Shown: piece by piece, positions 1-12,722 of the stretch
Position numbering within the stretch: the stretch's first letter is position 1
Layout: every line of letters starts with the position of its first letter
Source: Sabellastarte sp. h YS-2021
Taxonomy: Eukaryota > Annelida > Polychaeta > Sabellida > Sabellidae
Direction of reading: 5' to 3'
Length of the DNA stretch: 64,000 nt
NCBI GenBank assembly: GCA_964017235.1
Contig: OZ024927.1
Coordinates: forward strand, 50,225,293 to 50,289,292
Program-made: the position numbers and the translations under genes
Notes under the pieces: generated by a model
The model's input: only the letters and a program-made list of their open reading frames with translations
The model's database searches: none
Told to the model about the DNA's origin: nothing

Positions 1-761
1 GAAATGTTTATTAGTTTATACCTCTGTTGGATGATTCACCCAAACTGTCTTTTTAAGGCTCCTTAAATAATAAGTATGTCTGATAAAGTCCTTTTCAGGT
101 CGAATTATAGATTAGAACCGTAAGAGTGTCTTTTCCAGTGAAATATACCCGGGTAGATGGAATATTTAGTATAGCATTCTTGAATTTTAGCACACAACAG
201 AGTACAACTAATTATCTCCCTTACAGCCTCAAGAGATAAAAGTGTTTTTGTGTTGATTTAATTCTGGCCAGACAATAAGATCTATGAAAAATTGAAAAAC
301 AACCCAAAAATAACCTATATGACAAAGTTGGGGAAATGAGTGAATACTCTTCCTGTACAAACCTAAATACAAAGCAACCAGCATAATAAATGGGGTTCCA
401 AACTTAATTTGGCTTAACCTTAATTACATTTGTCTGTTATTTCAAATCTCACAGTAAATATATAGTTCTCCTAAATTGGGATTTTTAATATAAACACAAG
501 GTCTTTAGAAAAAAGACCTTTACCTGATCAAAAATTCACTTTTAATTAAAATAAATAATAATACTGACAGGTTACAATTCACTTTGCAAAGCCTGAACCA
601 TAATTACTTTTATGTAATTTTTACAAAATGAAGACCTCATGTGTTGTAAAATGTAGGTGTAGGATAAATGCCTATGTAGTCAAAATTTCATTTGATTTAT
701 GATTTGCATAGATTTGGCACTAAGATTTTTATAAGGTGTACATTTGTTTCTGTATTTTTAG
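1..761 (+). other. Intron upstream of exon a
   Basis: This AT-rich sequence precedes the acceptor at 760-761. No cadherin-like reading frame, tRNA or clear repeat is visible. The exon expected to precede exon a, which in human FAT1 encodes a segment ending in IHPKT, is not present here. Confidence 0.6.
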
Positions 762-823
762 GTCTGATCAGTACAACGAGTAGGACATTGGACAGAGAAC
801 AACAGGAGGAGCACATTCTGGAG
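762..823 (+). CDS. FAT1: Fat-like cadherin, internal exon a (end of a cadherin repeat)
   Basis: This is a 62-nt exon between an acceptor ending TTTTTAG and a donor GTAGTC. After two bases that complete a split codon it encodes 20 residues containing TLDREQQEEHILE. From memory, human FAT1 has LDREQQDEHILE at this place, so it is the LDRE segment of a classical cadherin repeat, roughly repeat 11. The exon ends on a whole codon (phase 0) and the next exon opens with VTVKDNG, as the human protein continues. The product is a giant single-pass adhesion receptor that in other animals acts in planar polarity and actin organisation. The preceding exon was not found in bases 1-761. The gene could be called FAT1, FAT2 or FAT3; invertebrates usually have one Fat-like gene for all three. 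Confidence 0.85.
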
Positions 824-913
824 GTAGTCTGATTAAACTTAATTTCTACTCATTTACAGTTTAAACTTGATCAAGTAGAACCGTCAATTATACTTGGTTT
901 ATGTGGTTGTAAG

Positions 914-1445
914 TAGGGCTGCAACGATTCTTCGGTTACTCGGAAACGAAACGATTCAGTTCAGTACTCGAAGCAAGAAAAGTGAACCGGCTATTCGAAA
1001 ACAACTAAACATAGATGTAAAATCTACTACAAAATTAAATTTTTTTCTCTAATTATATGAAAATATTTATATATTTTACTAATATAAGGTGTTTTCGTTT
1101 CTGTTTTTTATATTTTAAGCATTTACAAACTTTAATATTTTCTGTAACAATGTTTTAATAGACGGCATTTTCATATAGCGTATTTCGAAGACGCCTCAAA
1201 TGTCGCAATATAAAAGTGGTTTAAATTTTATATATTTTGCATTATAAATGCGTATTTTCCCCAAAATTCAATAAATTATCAAAATTCTTTCATGTTGTGT
1301 GCCTTTTAACAATTTTATAAGACGTGATATGTCAAAATATGATGCAGTTTATTTCGTGGGCGATAATCAAGCGAATAACCGAGTCCGAGTCGATTCTTCC
1401 AGAACGAGTAATCGAGGCGCATTTTTGGGCTCGTTTGCAGCCTTA
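914..1445. mobile_element. hAT-type MITE with 8-bp target duplication
   Basis: This is a 532-bp element. Its ends are imperfect inverted repeats: TAGGGCTGCAACGA on the left, and TAAGGCTGCAAACGA read inward from the right. It is flanked on both sides by the same 8 bases, GTTGTAAG (906-913 and 1446-1453), which is the target duplication length of hAT transposons. The subterminal sequence next to each end (CGGTTACTCGG and CGAGTAATCG) is also partly inverted. There is no transposase. The short frames inside it are not credible genes. Confidence 0.88.
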
Positions 1446-2224
1446 GTTGTAAGGAAATATTTGCTGTTGCAGTTGACTTTGAAACCTATTCACATTCACA
1501 AATATCTCAAGCCATAGCCAAAACTGAGCTGACTTTTGTTTCAAATTTAGGATTTGAGTTTTTGCCCAAGTTGAGACTCGTGAAAGAAATCTGAGTTAAA
1601 ACAAAAAACTGTCCATTAATGTCATGAAAGACATTCACTGTATAAAGTGAAATAAAACCACCCTAACATTTGTAAATTTATATGAAAATTTAAGAAGAAA
1701 GCAAGATGGACATCTCTAATTTTTGAATCCACACCCCTCCCAAGTTTTTTCTAACAATTGAAAAAGTGAATACTGATTACTGATGTTGGGTTACTAACAG
1801 CCAATGGTAGTAATGGCCTGTTACTTGAAGTCTATTTCTACACCACAGATTTATACTGTGGTTATGTAAAATTTTTTTTGGATTTTAAAAAATTTTCAAC
1901 AATTTGTTTTAAAGGCATAGCTTCTTGGTTTCAAAACAAAGTTTCACCATTCCTTTGACTACTTTATCAATAAACAAGACATAAATTTTGATCGCAAGCA
2001 TTCCACTACTTACTGATTTCCGGATTGCAGATCACACCCAAATATTATTTTTGTACCAAGGAGAACTGTTTGGCATCAGTGAATGTCTCAATAAGGAAAC
2101 TCTTGAAATTCTCAGATTCCACTCTGGTAGTCTGCTCACCTTGATCACTGGTGAGAAAACACAGACTGAATGAGAAGATGTTTTGGGTTGTCAGAGTTCT
2201 TTGTAATAGAGTAAAAGAGTTTTT

Positions 2225-2400
2225 ATGCCTCAGTGGTCAAGTGGATAACAACTCTGGCTTTTAATCACTGATCTCTCACCTCTGTTGTCATGGATTTGAA
2301 TCCAGTTCTTGGCAATAGAGAATACAAAGAGGTCTTGTCATGATGTTACCTTAGCTGTGTAAAACCACAACAGTGTCAACGAGTTGAAAAGAAATCCCTT
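2225..2400 (+). repeat. tRNA-derived SINE (probable)
   Basis: It has an A-box-like CAGTGGTCAAGTGGATAAC at 2231 and a B-box-like GGATTTGAATCC at 2292. The spacing suits a pol III promoter, and a non-tRNA body follows. The tRNA part would not fold into a complete tRNA, so it is a SINE head and not a tRNA gene. The 3' end is not clear. Confidence 0.55.
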
Positions 2401-3814
2401 ATTGCTTTAATTAAGGCAGCAGTTACACATCCAAGGATCCCCCACGGATATAGGCCACAGTTCCATATATGGTAACTAGCTAGGATCTCCTGCGAATGAA
2501 AGTTTTTTTGTTGTTTTTTTTTGAGGGGGGGGGGGGGGACGCGCCATGGAAAACTCTATGGATAATAAGGATGCCACAAGGATGTTAGGGACGAGTTTCG
2601 CAGTGTTCGAAACTTACGCTGGTCCGTTGGCCCGAGACCACCAACTATAGAGACGGTTCAGTAACTCTTCAGAGTTTGTGGCTCGTCGGTCTACCAAGTG
2701 TTTGAAGGAAGGAATTAAACATATGAACGTTTAAAAATTAAATTATATTAGAACCAGCTAGAAAATGGGAAGTATTTAATCGAATATTTAACAACAAATC
2801 AAATTTTTTCTATTATTGCCCATCGAAAAAGTAGTTTATGAAAGACGCAATTTCATTGGTCAACCTCAAAATCTGCTGGCCAATGGGATTCCTTGACTTA
2901 AACCATCAACACAGATCATTTTTTCTGAATGAACCCTTGGAAATTACGTCACAATGTTCTTTGAAATGGACCATTGAACTAACATATCTGTGATACATGG
3001 GAAGAGATACCCAATTTTAAATATTCAGTATAAAATAACCAGTTATTGAATTGACTTCAAATCTGAATACATAAAAGAACTAGCACTGCCCTATCTGATA
3101 CTTCTTACAAAATAGTATTAAGTTGTGGGTTTGTTGAGATACAGCAATTGAACTTCAGTAAATTTTTATGTTTTACAGAATGTAAAATGACAACATATTC
3201 ATTTATTTTAGATGCATTTTTAACATGTACATTTTCCATGGTCAGAAATGAAATTGACCAAAGTTCACATAAAATCAAAATTTAAAACCCAAAATAATAT
3301 ATCTTTTTTTTTTTTGGAGGGGGAGGGGTGTTATTTCACCTAATGATTCATAATATAATCCCTGGTGACTTATACTGATCAATGATCAGCTTGAACTGAT
3401 TGAACATGGGATCCTAGTTTCCAAAATCTCAACTGTTGATTTAATAGTAATAATTCAATGAAATGTTGAAATTCATTGGCGGGCAATATTCAGTAGCCAG
3501 CACAAATTTTTAATTGGATTTTATCATTTTTATGTATACTGATGTTGAAATTCAACATTCCTGATTCTAACAGCGCAGATTTTTTTATTTGTGACCACAC
3601 AATAATTTTTATGTTTAGTCATGTTACATTTTACTTTCCTTTTGTTGGATTTTATGTAAAATCTGAACATTTACAGCTTCATGCAGCTTGTGTCAAAATC
3701 TCAGACATTTGAAATTGCACTGGATTTTAACAATTAAATATTGGACCAGGAACTTTTCATTAGGGCCATTAAGTTTTTCAAGTTACTGTTCTGTTGGACT
3801 AACAACTATTTTGG

Positions 3815-4330
3815 CTAAGCCGTGAACACTTGAGTTTCGTCACTTGCGGATTATCCGCGGATACACATCTGGACCACCCGTAGTGCAGCAGAAACACCCC
3901 AGGACACGCCAGGACTACACAAGGATGCCCCAGGACGTCTCAAGGACACCCCGGATGGGATTTACGGAAGTTGCTCACACTTGTGGATGGGGTTTAAGGA
4001 CCGTAATTGTTCTTGGAGATGTCAGCTTATCGATAAGGGAGTTTTATGATAACGTTGCAGGTGACGGATGTGTCAAGGATGTTAGGGATGCCACAAGGAT
4101 ATCCCGGATAGGTTTAAGGACATTAGGGACGATTTACAGACGAGTTATGGATATCAATTACAGATAAGATCTGCAAAAACTTTACGGCAAAATCAAACAC
4201 TTTGATTTTTCCGTAGTGTCCTTGCGGACATATCTCATCTGTGGTAGATGCCACAAGGACTTTATGGACGACCTCACGGATGAAAAATAGGATCCGTAAA
4301 TCACTCAACATTTTCCATATTATGAAACCT
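3815..4330. repeat. Unclassified GC-richer repeat-like block
   Basis: The base composition differs sharply from the surrounding intron. Short degenerate phrases such as GATGCCACAAGGAT, TTAGGGACGA and CCCGGAT recur. A related phrase, GGATGCCACAAGGATGTTAG, lies at 2569-2588, so the block belongs to a dispersed family. A 107-codon + frame and a 62-codon - frame inside it resemble no protein I know. No terminal repeats were found. Confidence 0.35.
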
Positions 4331-5317
4331 AGCGCGATCTGGCGGCGATCCTTGGAAGTGTAACTGGGGTCTTATGAGTGGAGGAATAGTTGCGTGGTAA
4401 CTTAGAACTTTTAGACTAAAACTAATTTCTGAAATTTACACAACTGGCAACCAAACTATAAATTTATGAACCATATAAATATTGTGGGTAAAGTCTACTG
4501 GTACCATTGATGTTTTTATATTCAGTCATTTAAGTATGAATTTTATGAAATTGTAGAGGTTGATATCATATACATTGATTGTTGAATTTGTGTTGCTATT
4601 TAGATGAAATATCCATACAAAGGATGTGTTTGACGATGTTTTATTGAGCAGTAATATTTCTTTGGTATTTTTCTATTCGTTCAAGCTCTAGGACAGTTTG
4701 TATTATATAACTTTGATCAGCAAAGCAAGAAAGCTTGTTCACTCTCCTTCTGCAGATTTATTACGCACTGCATATTGATATACAAAATCTGATGGTCATC
4801 CATTCTTATTTCTTGCTATGATACTCCTATTGTTCAATTTCCACTGTTATCTGAATGGTTTATCTCTCTGATGAAAAGAATAAATGCCATTGCTTGCTGG
4901 TTGCACATGAAATAAAGCAACAAGGGAAACTCAGATAGATGTGCTACATAAAACCGCACCATGTATTGTAATTTGTGCAAGTCTGCCTTTCAAGGAAGGG
5001 TGTAACTTTTCTGTCTAAAGGCCATTCTATGTTCTATCTTTGCATACAGCTATGTTGGACAACTGTATTTTCATCAGACTTTTCCCATTAGTTAAAAGGA
5101 AAATGACCATAAGAAAGTTATTTAGTGATTACATGTTTCTGAATCCTCATTGCCAAAGAGAGTTTCCCACTCAATCTTTTGTTTAATTTATATTTATTGA
5201 TTGTTTTACGTCACACTTAATATCTTGTATCAGTTATATTGTGATGAGTAGGTGAAAATGCAGCAGGAACCACTAGATACAGTTGGTCAAGGTTCTGTAC
5301 TGTAAACTGCTGACAAG

Positions 5318-5490
5318 GTCCTCTGTGGTCTAGTTGGTTAGCATCTAATTGCAGGCTGTCACCTCTGTGTGGTTTGAGTCCCATAAGTGGCAATGCTGAG
5401 AACCTGTCCCAATATGACCTAGGCTGTTGAACAGGACATAAAAACTCCAACTTTGACTTTATAAACTGCTCACCAGTGCCATGCAACTAT
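5318..5490 (+). repeat. tRNA-derived SINE
   Basis: The A box TGGTCTAGTTGGTTAGC (5326) and B box GGTTTGAGTCCC (5371) are close to tRNA consensus and about 45 bp apart. A unique body runs towards 5490. A second tRNA-like head in the opposite orientation follows within 100 bp. Confidence 0.7.
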
Positions 5491-5504
5491 CCACTTTCCT
5501 ACTT

Positions 5505-5582
5505 GAGGTCAGGCCAGGATTTGAAATCTCATCCCAGAGGTGGGAAACAAGTGTGTTTTCACTGAGCCACCATGACCCTCTT
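5505..5582 (-). repeat. tRNA-derived SINE head, minus strand
   Basis: Read on the minus strand it starts with A-box-like TGGCTCAGTG, and a B-box-like GATTTCAAATCC follows downstream. With the SINE at 5318 it forms a tail-to-tail pair. Confidence 0.5.
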
Positions 5583-8500
5583 GATGTAGTTTACAAAGTA
5601 CTCCATCAATTGTACTGGGTTACAAATTAATGATTGTAGTTACTATATTGTATTTATGTCCATGTAATTGAAAAAAAGACATTTTTATCTTAGCTGCTAT
5701 AAAATATTATAAAAATACAAATAGCCATTTATTTATTGGTACCAATATAAAGGAAGTAGCAGTTTCCTTGTGAAAGAATTTTGTTGTATCATATACACTT
5801 CAATCTTTTGATATGAACACAAAACATTATTGAATTCAAATATTTCTCGAACCTCTTTTCTACAATAATTTTTACATAAACAATTTAACCGATGCTAAAA
5901 AAATTGCAGCAAGCTATAACTGCTGTATTATTGAATTATTAAGTATCAATTTGTAAAACAAAAATGGGACAATGAAAGTTGACATACGATGTCCATACTA
6001 AAAATACTATAGTCTCAGTCTGCTGTGTTGGTGGTCTATCAGTAAGGCAGGGAAAGTATCCAGTACATGTGACTGGTAATTTACTGGGCTGTTTCAAGTG
6101 GTGCAGTTCCTGCTGTTGAGAGCTCCCAAGTCAGAACCATTAACCCGTATGACCTACAGCCTACAGGGATGGTCACTGGTGGAAAAAATGTCTGCACCAA
6201 GTCTGACTGCAGTCCCTGATGAACTTCCACACAGTGATTTACTGTAATAGTACACAGTAATGAACTCTTTGAAATACAGGCAAAAATAACATCAAGTTAA
6301 TTGTATATGGAAGCCCCAAGTTTAACCATTTCTGATATCTGATATTACATGTCTGATCTATTGGATCTGTGTTTGCAGTGACAATCGCGCATTAAAGATT
6401 TGTTGCTACTTATGTTAACAACTATTAATAGGTTTTGTCAAACTTGTTTTGTGGTTGTTTCCATTTCCACAACTGGTTCTGGAACGTGCAAATTCAAAGA
6501 AACTGTGTGTGTTGATTTAGCAGATGTTCAAAACCTGTACATGATATACAAATATCAACAAAGATCTGCCTTTGGAAACATCTTTTAACCAAATGGCCAT
6601 TTTTTTGATAGAGAGTAATGAAATAATATGGATTTTTTTGTTATTGATTTTTAATCCAAATTAATCTGGACTTTTATAGTGCTTAATCTCCAACTGACAG
6701 AGTGTTAAATGTAGTATTTTGATAAACTTATGTTAAAATAGGGAATATATGAGTAAACTGCCTTCTTCGAGTGAATATTCGTTCATTAAAATATGATACT
6801 GAGATTTAACACTATTCCAACTGTGGTTGATTAGTTGGCTTCTCATGACTTTCCCAAACTCCTTTAGTAAATAGGTTTCTGGTTTACCGTCTTATATGGC
6901 AGGTCAAATAGTTGTAATATATACAGACTGTAAAACTAGAACCTTTTGATGTCTGAAGAATTAAGTTCCAGTTATGGCAACCTTCTAAGGCTTTCACTTC
7001 AGATGTTGGGGACAACAAACTTATTCCACTTATATGTAAATTCTACTTTTGCTATTTGTACTTATACAGCAGAGTCTAGTGCGGTGGTCATGTTGCAAAA
7101 CAGAAACTCTGTTTCTTGTGTAAATTAAAGCCATAGCCAAAAAAAGAAGGGTGGTGACGTTGGGGCTTTGTTTAATGTCGTTGTCGGTTTCAGGATCATT
7201 GAATTAATGACTCTGGCAGGAAGTTGTTTTGAGATAACTATTATTGGGTTTATTGGCATAGAGTCAATATTGCCTGAAAGAACTTAGGTGATGGACTTTT
7301 ATTGCCAAGGGGGTATTATTTTCATGACCGTTTGTATGTTTGTTAGCAGGATTGTGCAAATACAAATGGTTGCATCCTTCTTGGTCCAACGTAGATCCCA
7401 TTAAATTTTGAGAGTGATCTGGAATACTGTCTGGATGCAAATAAATAATCCGGATTTTCCCATTTACTTATTATTCTGAGCCTTTGGCACTGGTATGTGC
7501 ACTGCGAGTGCTCTTGTATTTAACTATTGTATCCTGGTTATTATTAGGTTCTCTTTGAAAAGTGCCAATTTAATTTCAGGCCAAATTTCTGAAGACAGTA
7601 AAAACACTATATAATAAAAGTTTCACATAAAAAATTCACAAGAGATATACAGTGTTTATGCAGTAATACACTACTTTATGTACATAGCTAGACTAAGGTA
7701 GTTCCCTCAACTAAGTCAAGCTCTGATCACTTTCTGTCCCATCTCTCTCTCTCAGATCTGTCTCCTTGTTTCTCTGACTTCACTTGCCTATTTATATAAA
7801 AACACTGCAAGACTGTTAAAGTGTGAGCTTGGAAAATAAAGAAAAATTTATGTAATTTATAACCATAACAATATGTTACTTTGAAGATGTGACATTACAT
7901 GTGTTGTGGGCATCTAAAAAATGCAAGTAATATCTTAGTGAAACTACATCTTATGACCGTGTATAGAAATAGTATTACAGAGTGACTTTCCCACTGTGTG
8001 GGTGAGAATACTGAATTCATCTGTTGATGGTTCTTTTGAATACTAATGTTATCAGTAATTATTTGAAACAACATTTTGAAAAGTCTTCAGGCAGTTTCTA
8101 CAACAGTCTTGGTGCCACAACAGAAAAATACCCGTCGCCCAATTTAGTTCTGATTTTTATGTTTTTAAGCATAAGACCCAAGTAGAATATATTTTTTAAA
8201 CTATCACAGTATAGATGAGATTTATATTACTTATTAGTGACTAAACAAAACAAATTTTGATAGTTGAGAGGTTATATCTTACCAGAACCGCCTCCAAGGA
8301 TGCTTCATTTCTTCCTAGATTTGCTGTATTCATTAGGTTTGACTTGCATGGCTGCTGAAGGGACATGTTTTGTAACTGTCAGTAACAGTAGGACAATAGT
8401 ACTGCACATGTTGGTCAGCGAGAGGCAATCTCCATTAACCTCAAACACACCTTCAGTAGCTGTTGGATGAACATTTGCCACTGAAATAAGAATGAGTTCT

Positions 8501-11500
8501 AACCTTATATTTAATAAACCATGGACCATGCTTTCAGTTACTGTATGAAAAATTTATCTGTGGAATGTCACTGAAATGGATGGACTGGGATGGAGACATA
8601 TATATAAAGGGACGGTAAGAGATGGTGAGTGGCAGTCACTGACATTGTGATGCTCACAGACAGAAATTTTAAACATTTTAAAATTTACGTAAAATGCTAA
8701 AAGAATGGGACGGTGGGCCACTGTATCATAAGAGTAGTAGATAGATCTACTACTCACAAGTTTTTGCGACCGGACGTCAGGCGATAGATAAAGGACAGGG
8801 AAGTTTTAACCCTCGCCTAATAGTGGTGTCACCACTCCAAATACATATTTGATATTGGCTAATCATGAAGTACTATTTGTGCCAACACCGAATAACTATC
8901 AAATTTATAAAACTATCAAAAGTCTTAAGTTTCATATTGTAAAAAGCAAAGAAAAGAAATATATGAAGTAAATGAAATTATACGTCTAATTTAATAGATT
9001 TGCTCTTTTCCTGCGACTTCTGCTTCTTTTATTATGGCGGGAAGTGGGCGATATAAGAAGTAAATGGTACTTCCAGTTTTACGTGAATGCATAAACAATA
9101 CGGAAAACATGGCTGTGGTTGGATTTTAACTTATTTTTTGTGACAATAGGCACATATGTGTTGGACTCATATCTTTTACCTTTTACGACATTAGGCGATA
9201 ATTTGTACTTTAAAATATGACTCGGATACATAGCATTATTCTAACTGTCATTGAATAGTCGGCTAGTTGTCACAGACGGCCCTAATGCCTACTACCGCAG
9301 GGTATTCCACCTGTAGTGTGAAAGGGGTATTAGCAGTTTAGTCTTGGTCTATTCGTGGAATGAGATACGAGTAGGTAACATGACTTTCAGAGAATTTTCT
9401 GTTTGTAGTTTTAATCAATCTGGTTAAAAATTATACTAAATAATGCAGCAAAAGTTTTAAGGTTTTCAGAGTATTAGTTGACTGAAAGACCCCCAGAACT
9501 ATTGAACAAATGTTTGTACATGTAGTTATTTCGGAACTTTACAACTTGGAGAAATTTTAGGTTTGCTAATGATATTCCTTTTTTATTGCTCCAAAAATAA
9601 CAAAAATAACCTGTAAATAGCAACCATGATAAGGAAGTTATCAAATTGTGGAAAAAAAGAAACAATAACAATAAATCTATTATGTAACGGCAGTGTGGAC
9701 ATTTGGAATTTGATTTAATATAAATTATACACCAATTACACACATATTTGTTGTTAATTCATAAGTTGAAGCCCAACTAGACAGGCCTCGGACTTGTCAC
9801 AAGTTGACCTCGTCTGACTTTAAGTTTCACTTGCTGATATTTTCCTGTTCATGCCTTTGTGATAACAAAATATTTGGCCCCTTGTGGGGTTTTCTTTGTC
9901 GGTTGATGACCAATTCATCATTTTGGAATGACACTCATTTGTTTAGCATAATCTGTGGGAGCTGTCTGGCCATATTTGTGTCACTTACAGAAAAAAACTC
10001 CTCCTCAGACTGGTCCCCCAGGCTTGCTGAGTTACTTCTACAGCCACAGAATCTATCAAATTTTTATGGGAGAATTTGGTTAAGCTTACAGATAAAAACA
10101 GTGCTATTTTTGGGCAGCAACTGGCACGCATGAAAATATTTAGTATTGTCAGATTTGTTAAATGATTGATTCTTATAAATATGCTTACAAAATACTGAAT
10201 CAGCACTGAAATATTAAGAGTGAAATTAGATGTAGTTTCTGTTCATCGCTATTATTTCCATATCTGGTCACAACTTGTACTTTTGCTTATTAAATAAGGT
10301 GATAATATTAACTGTCTACAACATCCATTAGCACCCTTCATTGTTAAGTAATGGACTTGTTAACAAGCCAAGATTTTGACCACACAGATTTGTTAGGCTG
10401 TAGACATTGCTAGTTGTTTTCTCCTGATTAGCTTCATTACAGGGAAGAGGCCTCACATGCTACTTGTCCACTATTTATTAAAAGAGCTGGGACACCATCA
10501 AAGTGGCTAATAAATTGCGGAGCCCCGTCAAAATGACCTGAGCATGTAGTTTTTGTATTCAAGAGCAGGGTAGTCCAGTTGACTACCAATAGTTGAGAAA
10601 GGGAGGCTACTGTATCACAAAATACATGCCACTCAATTACCCTGGGCAGTGAAATAAGCCTGATTTGGCTCAGCCATTTAGTATGGATTTGCTCCCCTCA
10701 CTCCAGTGTAGTCCCAGATTGTGCTCTTGCTTGCTCACAGAAAGTCTGTGTTTTCATGTGTTGTGATTTAGTGTTTTGATGTGTATGATATTTTGGCATG
10801 ATTTTGACAATAATAAATGGAATATCCCTCAGTATATCATATTAACATTTTACAACACCTAGAATGAGAGAAGCTTCCTGGTGCCAGATGATTTTCACTG
10901 CATAATCTTGACTGACTAGTTTGCAGTGCTTTGCTCCATCCCCTAAACTACCCTTTCTGACATAACCATGGGAAGGTGTCATTAAACCCAATTCACCCAA
11001 ATCAACCAATTGTTTAAATCTAAGAAAAAGATTGGTATACTTTGAAACATTCACATAGATTGCTGGAAGCCTTGCTTTTATTCTCAAGTGAAGAAAGTGT
11101 ATAACAAGTTTTATCCATAACATAATTAGTGGCAAGCTCTAATGCTCTTTTTGGAGTGACCTATTTGTTCTTCCCATTTGTAGCCATCAGTTAATGGAAG
11201 AGTGATATGCTGCTTCACCAGATATTTAAGGAATCGAATGGATTAGATTTTCTGCTTCCCTGGAATTTCCAACTTGATATTATGTATTTGATATTGTGAC
11301 CATTGAGCAGCCTATAAAATTGTTATTCTGCTGTTTGATAATTATTTAAAAAGTGTATACTTTGAGAAATTGTGTAGAGTTAGTTATGCTATCTGGTGAC
11401 TTTTTTATGACTTTCATCATTTGGTTGCCTTGAGGAATTGTTTGCTCTGTAATCTATGAAAACATATACCATTGATATTGCATGATAGAAACAGAATATG

Positions 11501-12249
11501 GACCACTGTGCATTCAAAGCTCCAGTAGATTAAAAATACAGTATGAGCCATTATGCTCTTTTCCATCAGTAATTTTTGTCTGCAGAGTAAATATCTTCTT
11601 TTCTTTCTTGTCCACTTAGTTAGTCTTGAAGTTTCCATTGACACTGGAAGATGAATAGGACAATGATCATAGTGATGTGGTGACAAATTGTTTGTTGCTT
11701 TGGAGTCATCTCTTTTGACTGATGCATATATATCATCTCTTCTAGGTTGCTCTTGTCTGGATGTTACCTCAGCATTGGTGCCGAGTTCTTTGCCACTGAC
11801 CTATGAAATTAAATTGACCCCAGAGCTTGTTGTGAAGAGTTTGAGGCAATTGGGATCTAATTTTTAAGGGTCGTACTGGTAGTCTTAACTCAATCACACT
11901 TTTACCTATTGTTAAGTCAATGACAGATGAAACGGGGGGTCTCCTTTCAACTAAATGAAGGCCCAGAGGACTGAGCCTGCTTTGAACTGTACTGATTTTG
12001 TCAAGTAAAGGCTGCAAGGGTGTAATTTTCCCTCACTCTGATTTGAAAACAGTCTTAGATTTAGACACTAATAAGTTCATGTTGAAACTTTCCATCTTTC
12101 GCAGACTCCCCATCAAAAGGCAGAAAAAAGGGTTTTGTAAAAGTTAATTGGAATTGCGTACTAATTCTTAGATATGTTATGTTTAAAGTAATTGAGTTCT
12201 ATATATATATTTTTTTTCTAATTTTCTGATTGTAGGGAGGATGAGTTGA

Positions 12250-12722
12250 GCACCAACTCGCGATCGGGAATATCTGGAGATTGTGCTTGCAAGTTTGAGT
12301 TGAGGCAAACATATCGAGATGCGATTCCCATCTCGAGTTTGGGATGCACAAACTTAAGATATTTACCTGGGTTATGATTGGCTAATTAACTGAGGTTTAC
12401 TAATAACTGATTGGCTAAATTTAGTGACCAGGAAAAGAAAAAGTTCAGGCAACACTTAACACAAACAATTTTCTTTGATTAGATAGTCATATTATATTCA
12501 ATAGAATGGTAATCCTTTGCCAAATTATATTTGGAAGCCACACTTGTGGGCTTCCTCTAAATACAGCCATGTTTAGAGCTAATGACAACTTAAGCTACTA
12601 TCATCTTAGTTTGATCACCAACTCGAGATGTTATGCACAATCTCGAGATGTTTGCCTCAATTCAAGATCCCGAGTTTGTGCAAGGACAATCTCAAGATGT
12701 TCCTGATCGCGAGTTGGGGCCT
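12250..12722. mobile_element. MITE with long inverted ends
   Basis: The element is about 470 bp. Its ends match each other in inverted orientation over roughly 80 bp: CCAACTCGCGATC near the left end equals the reverse complement of the right end GATCGCGAGTTGG. GAGATTGT and TTGAGGCAAACAT follow in the same order on both sides. Multiple CTCGAGAT-like palindromes occur inside. No transposase is present, and I could not fix a target duplication, so the outer ends may be off by several bases. Confidence 0.72.

Noticed and set aside
3844-4167. 107-codon open frame
   Set aside because: It lies in a repetitive block, has low-complexity content and no recognisable domain, and a similar fragment recurs nearby. 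It is not credible as a gene.
9804-10133. 109-codon plus-strand frame, and others of 60-110 codons in introns 1, 6 and 7
   Set aside because: They show no cadherin-like or other family motifs, no splice sites in a matching phase, and AT-rich composition like the surrounding intron.
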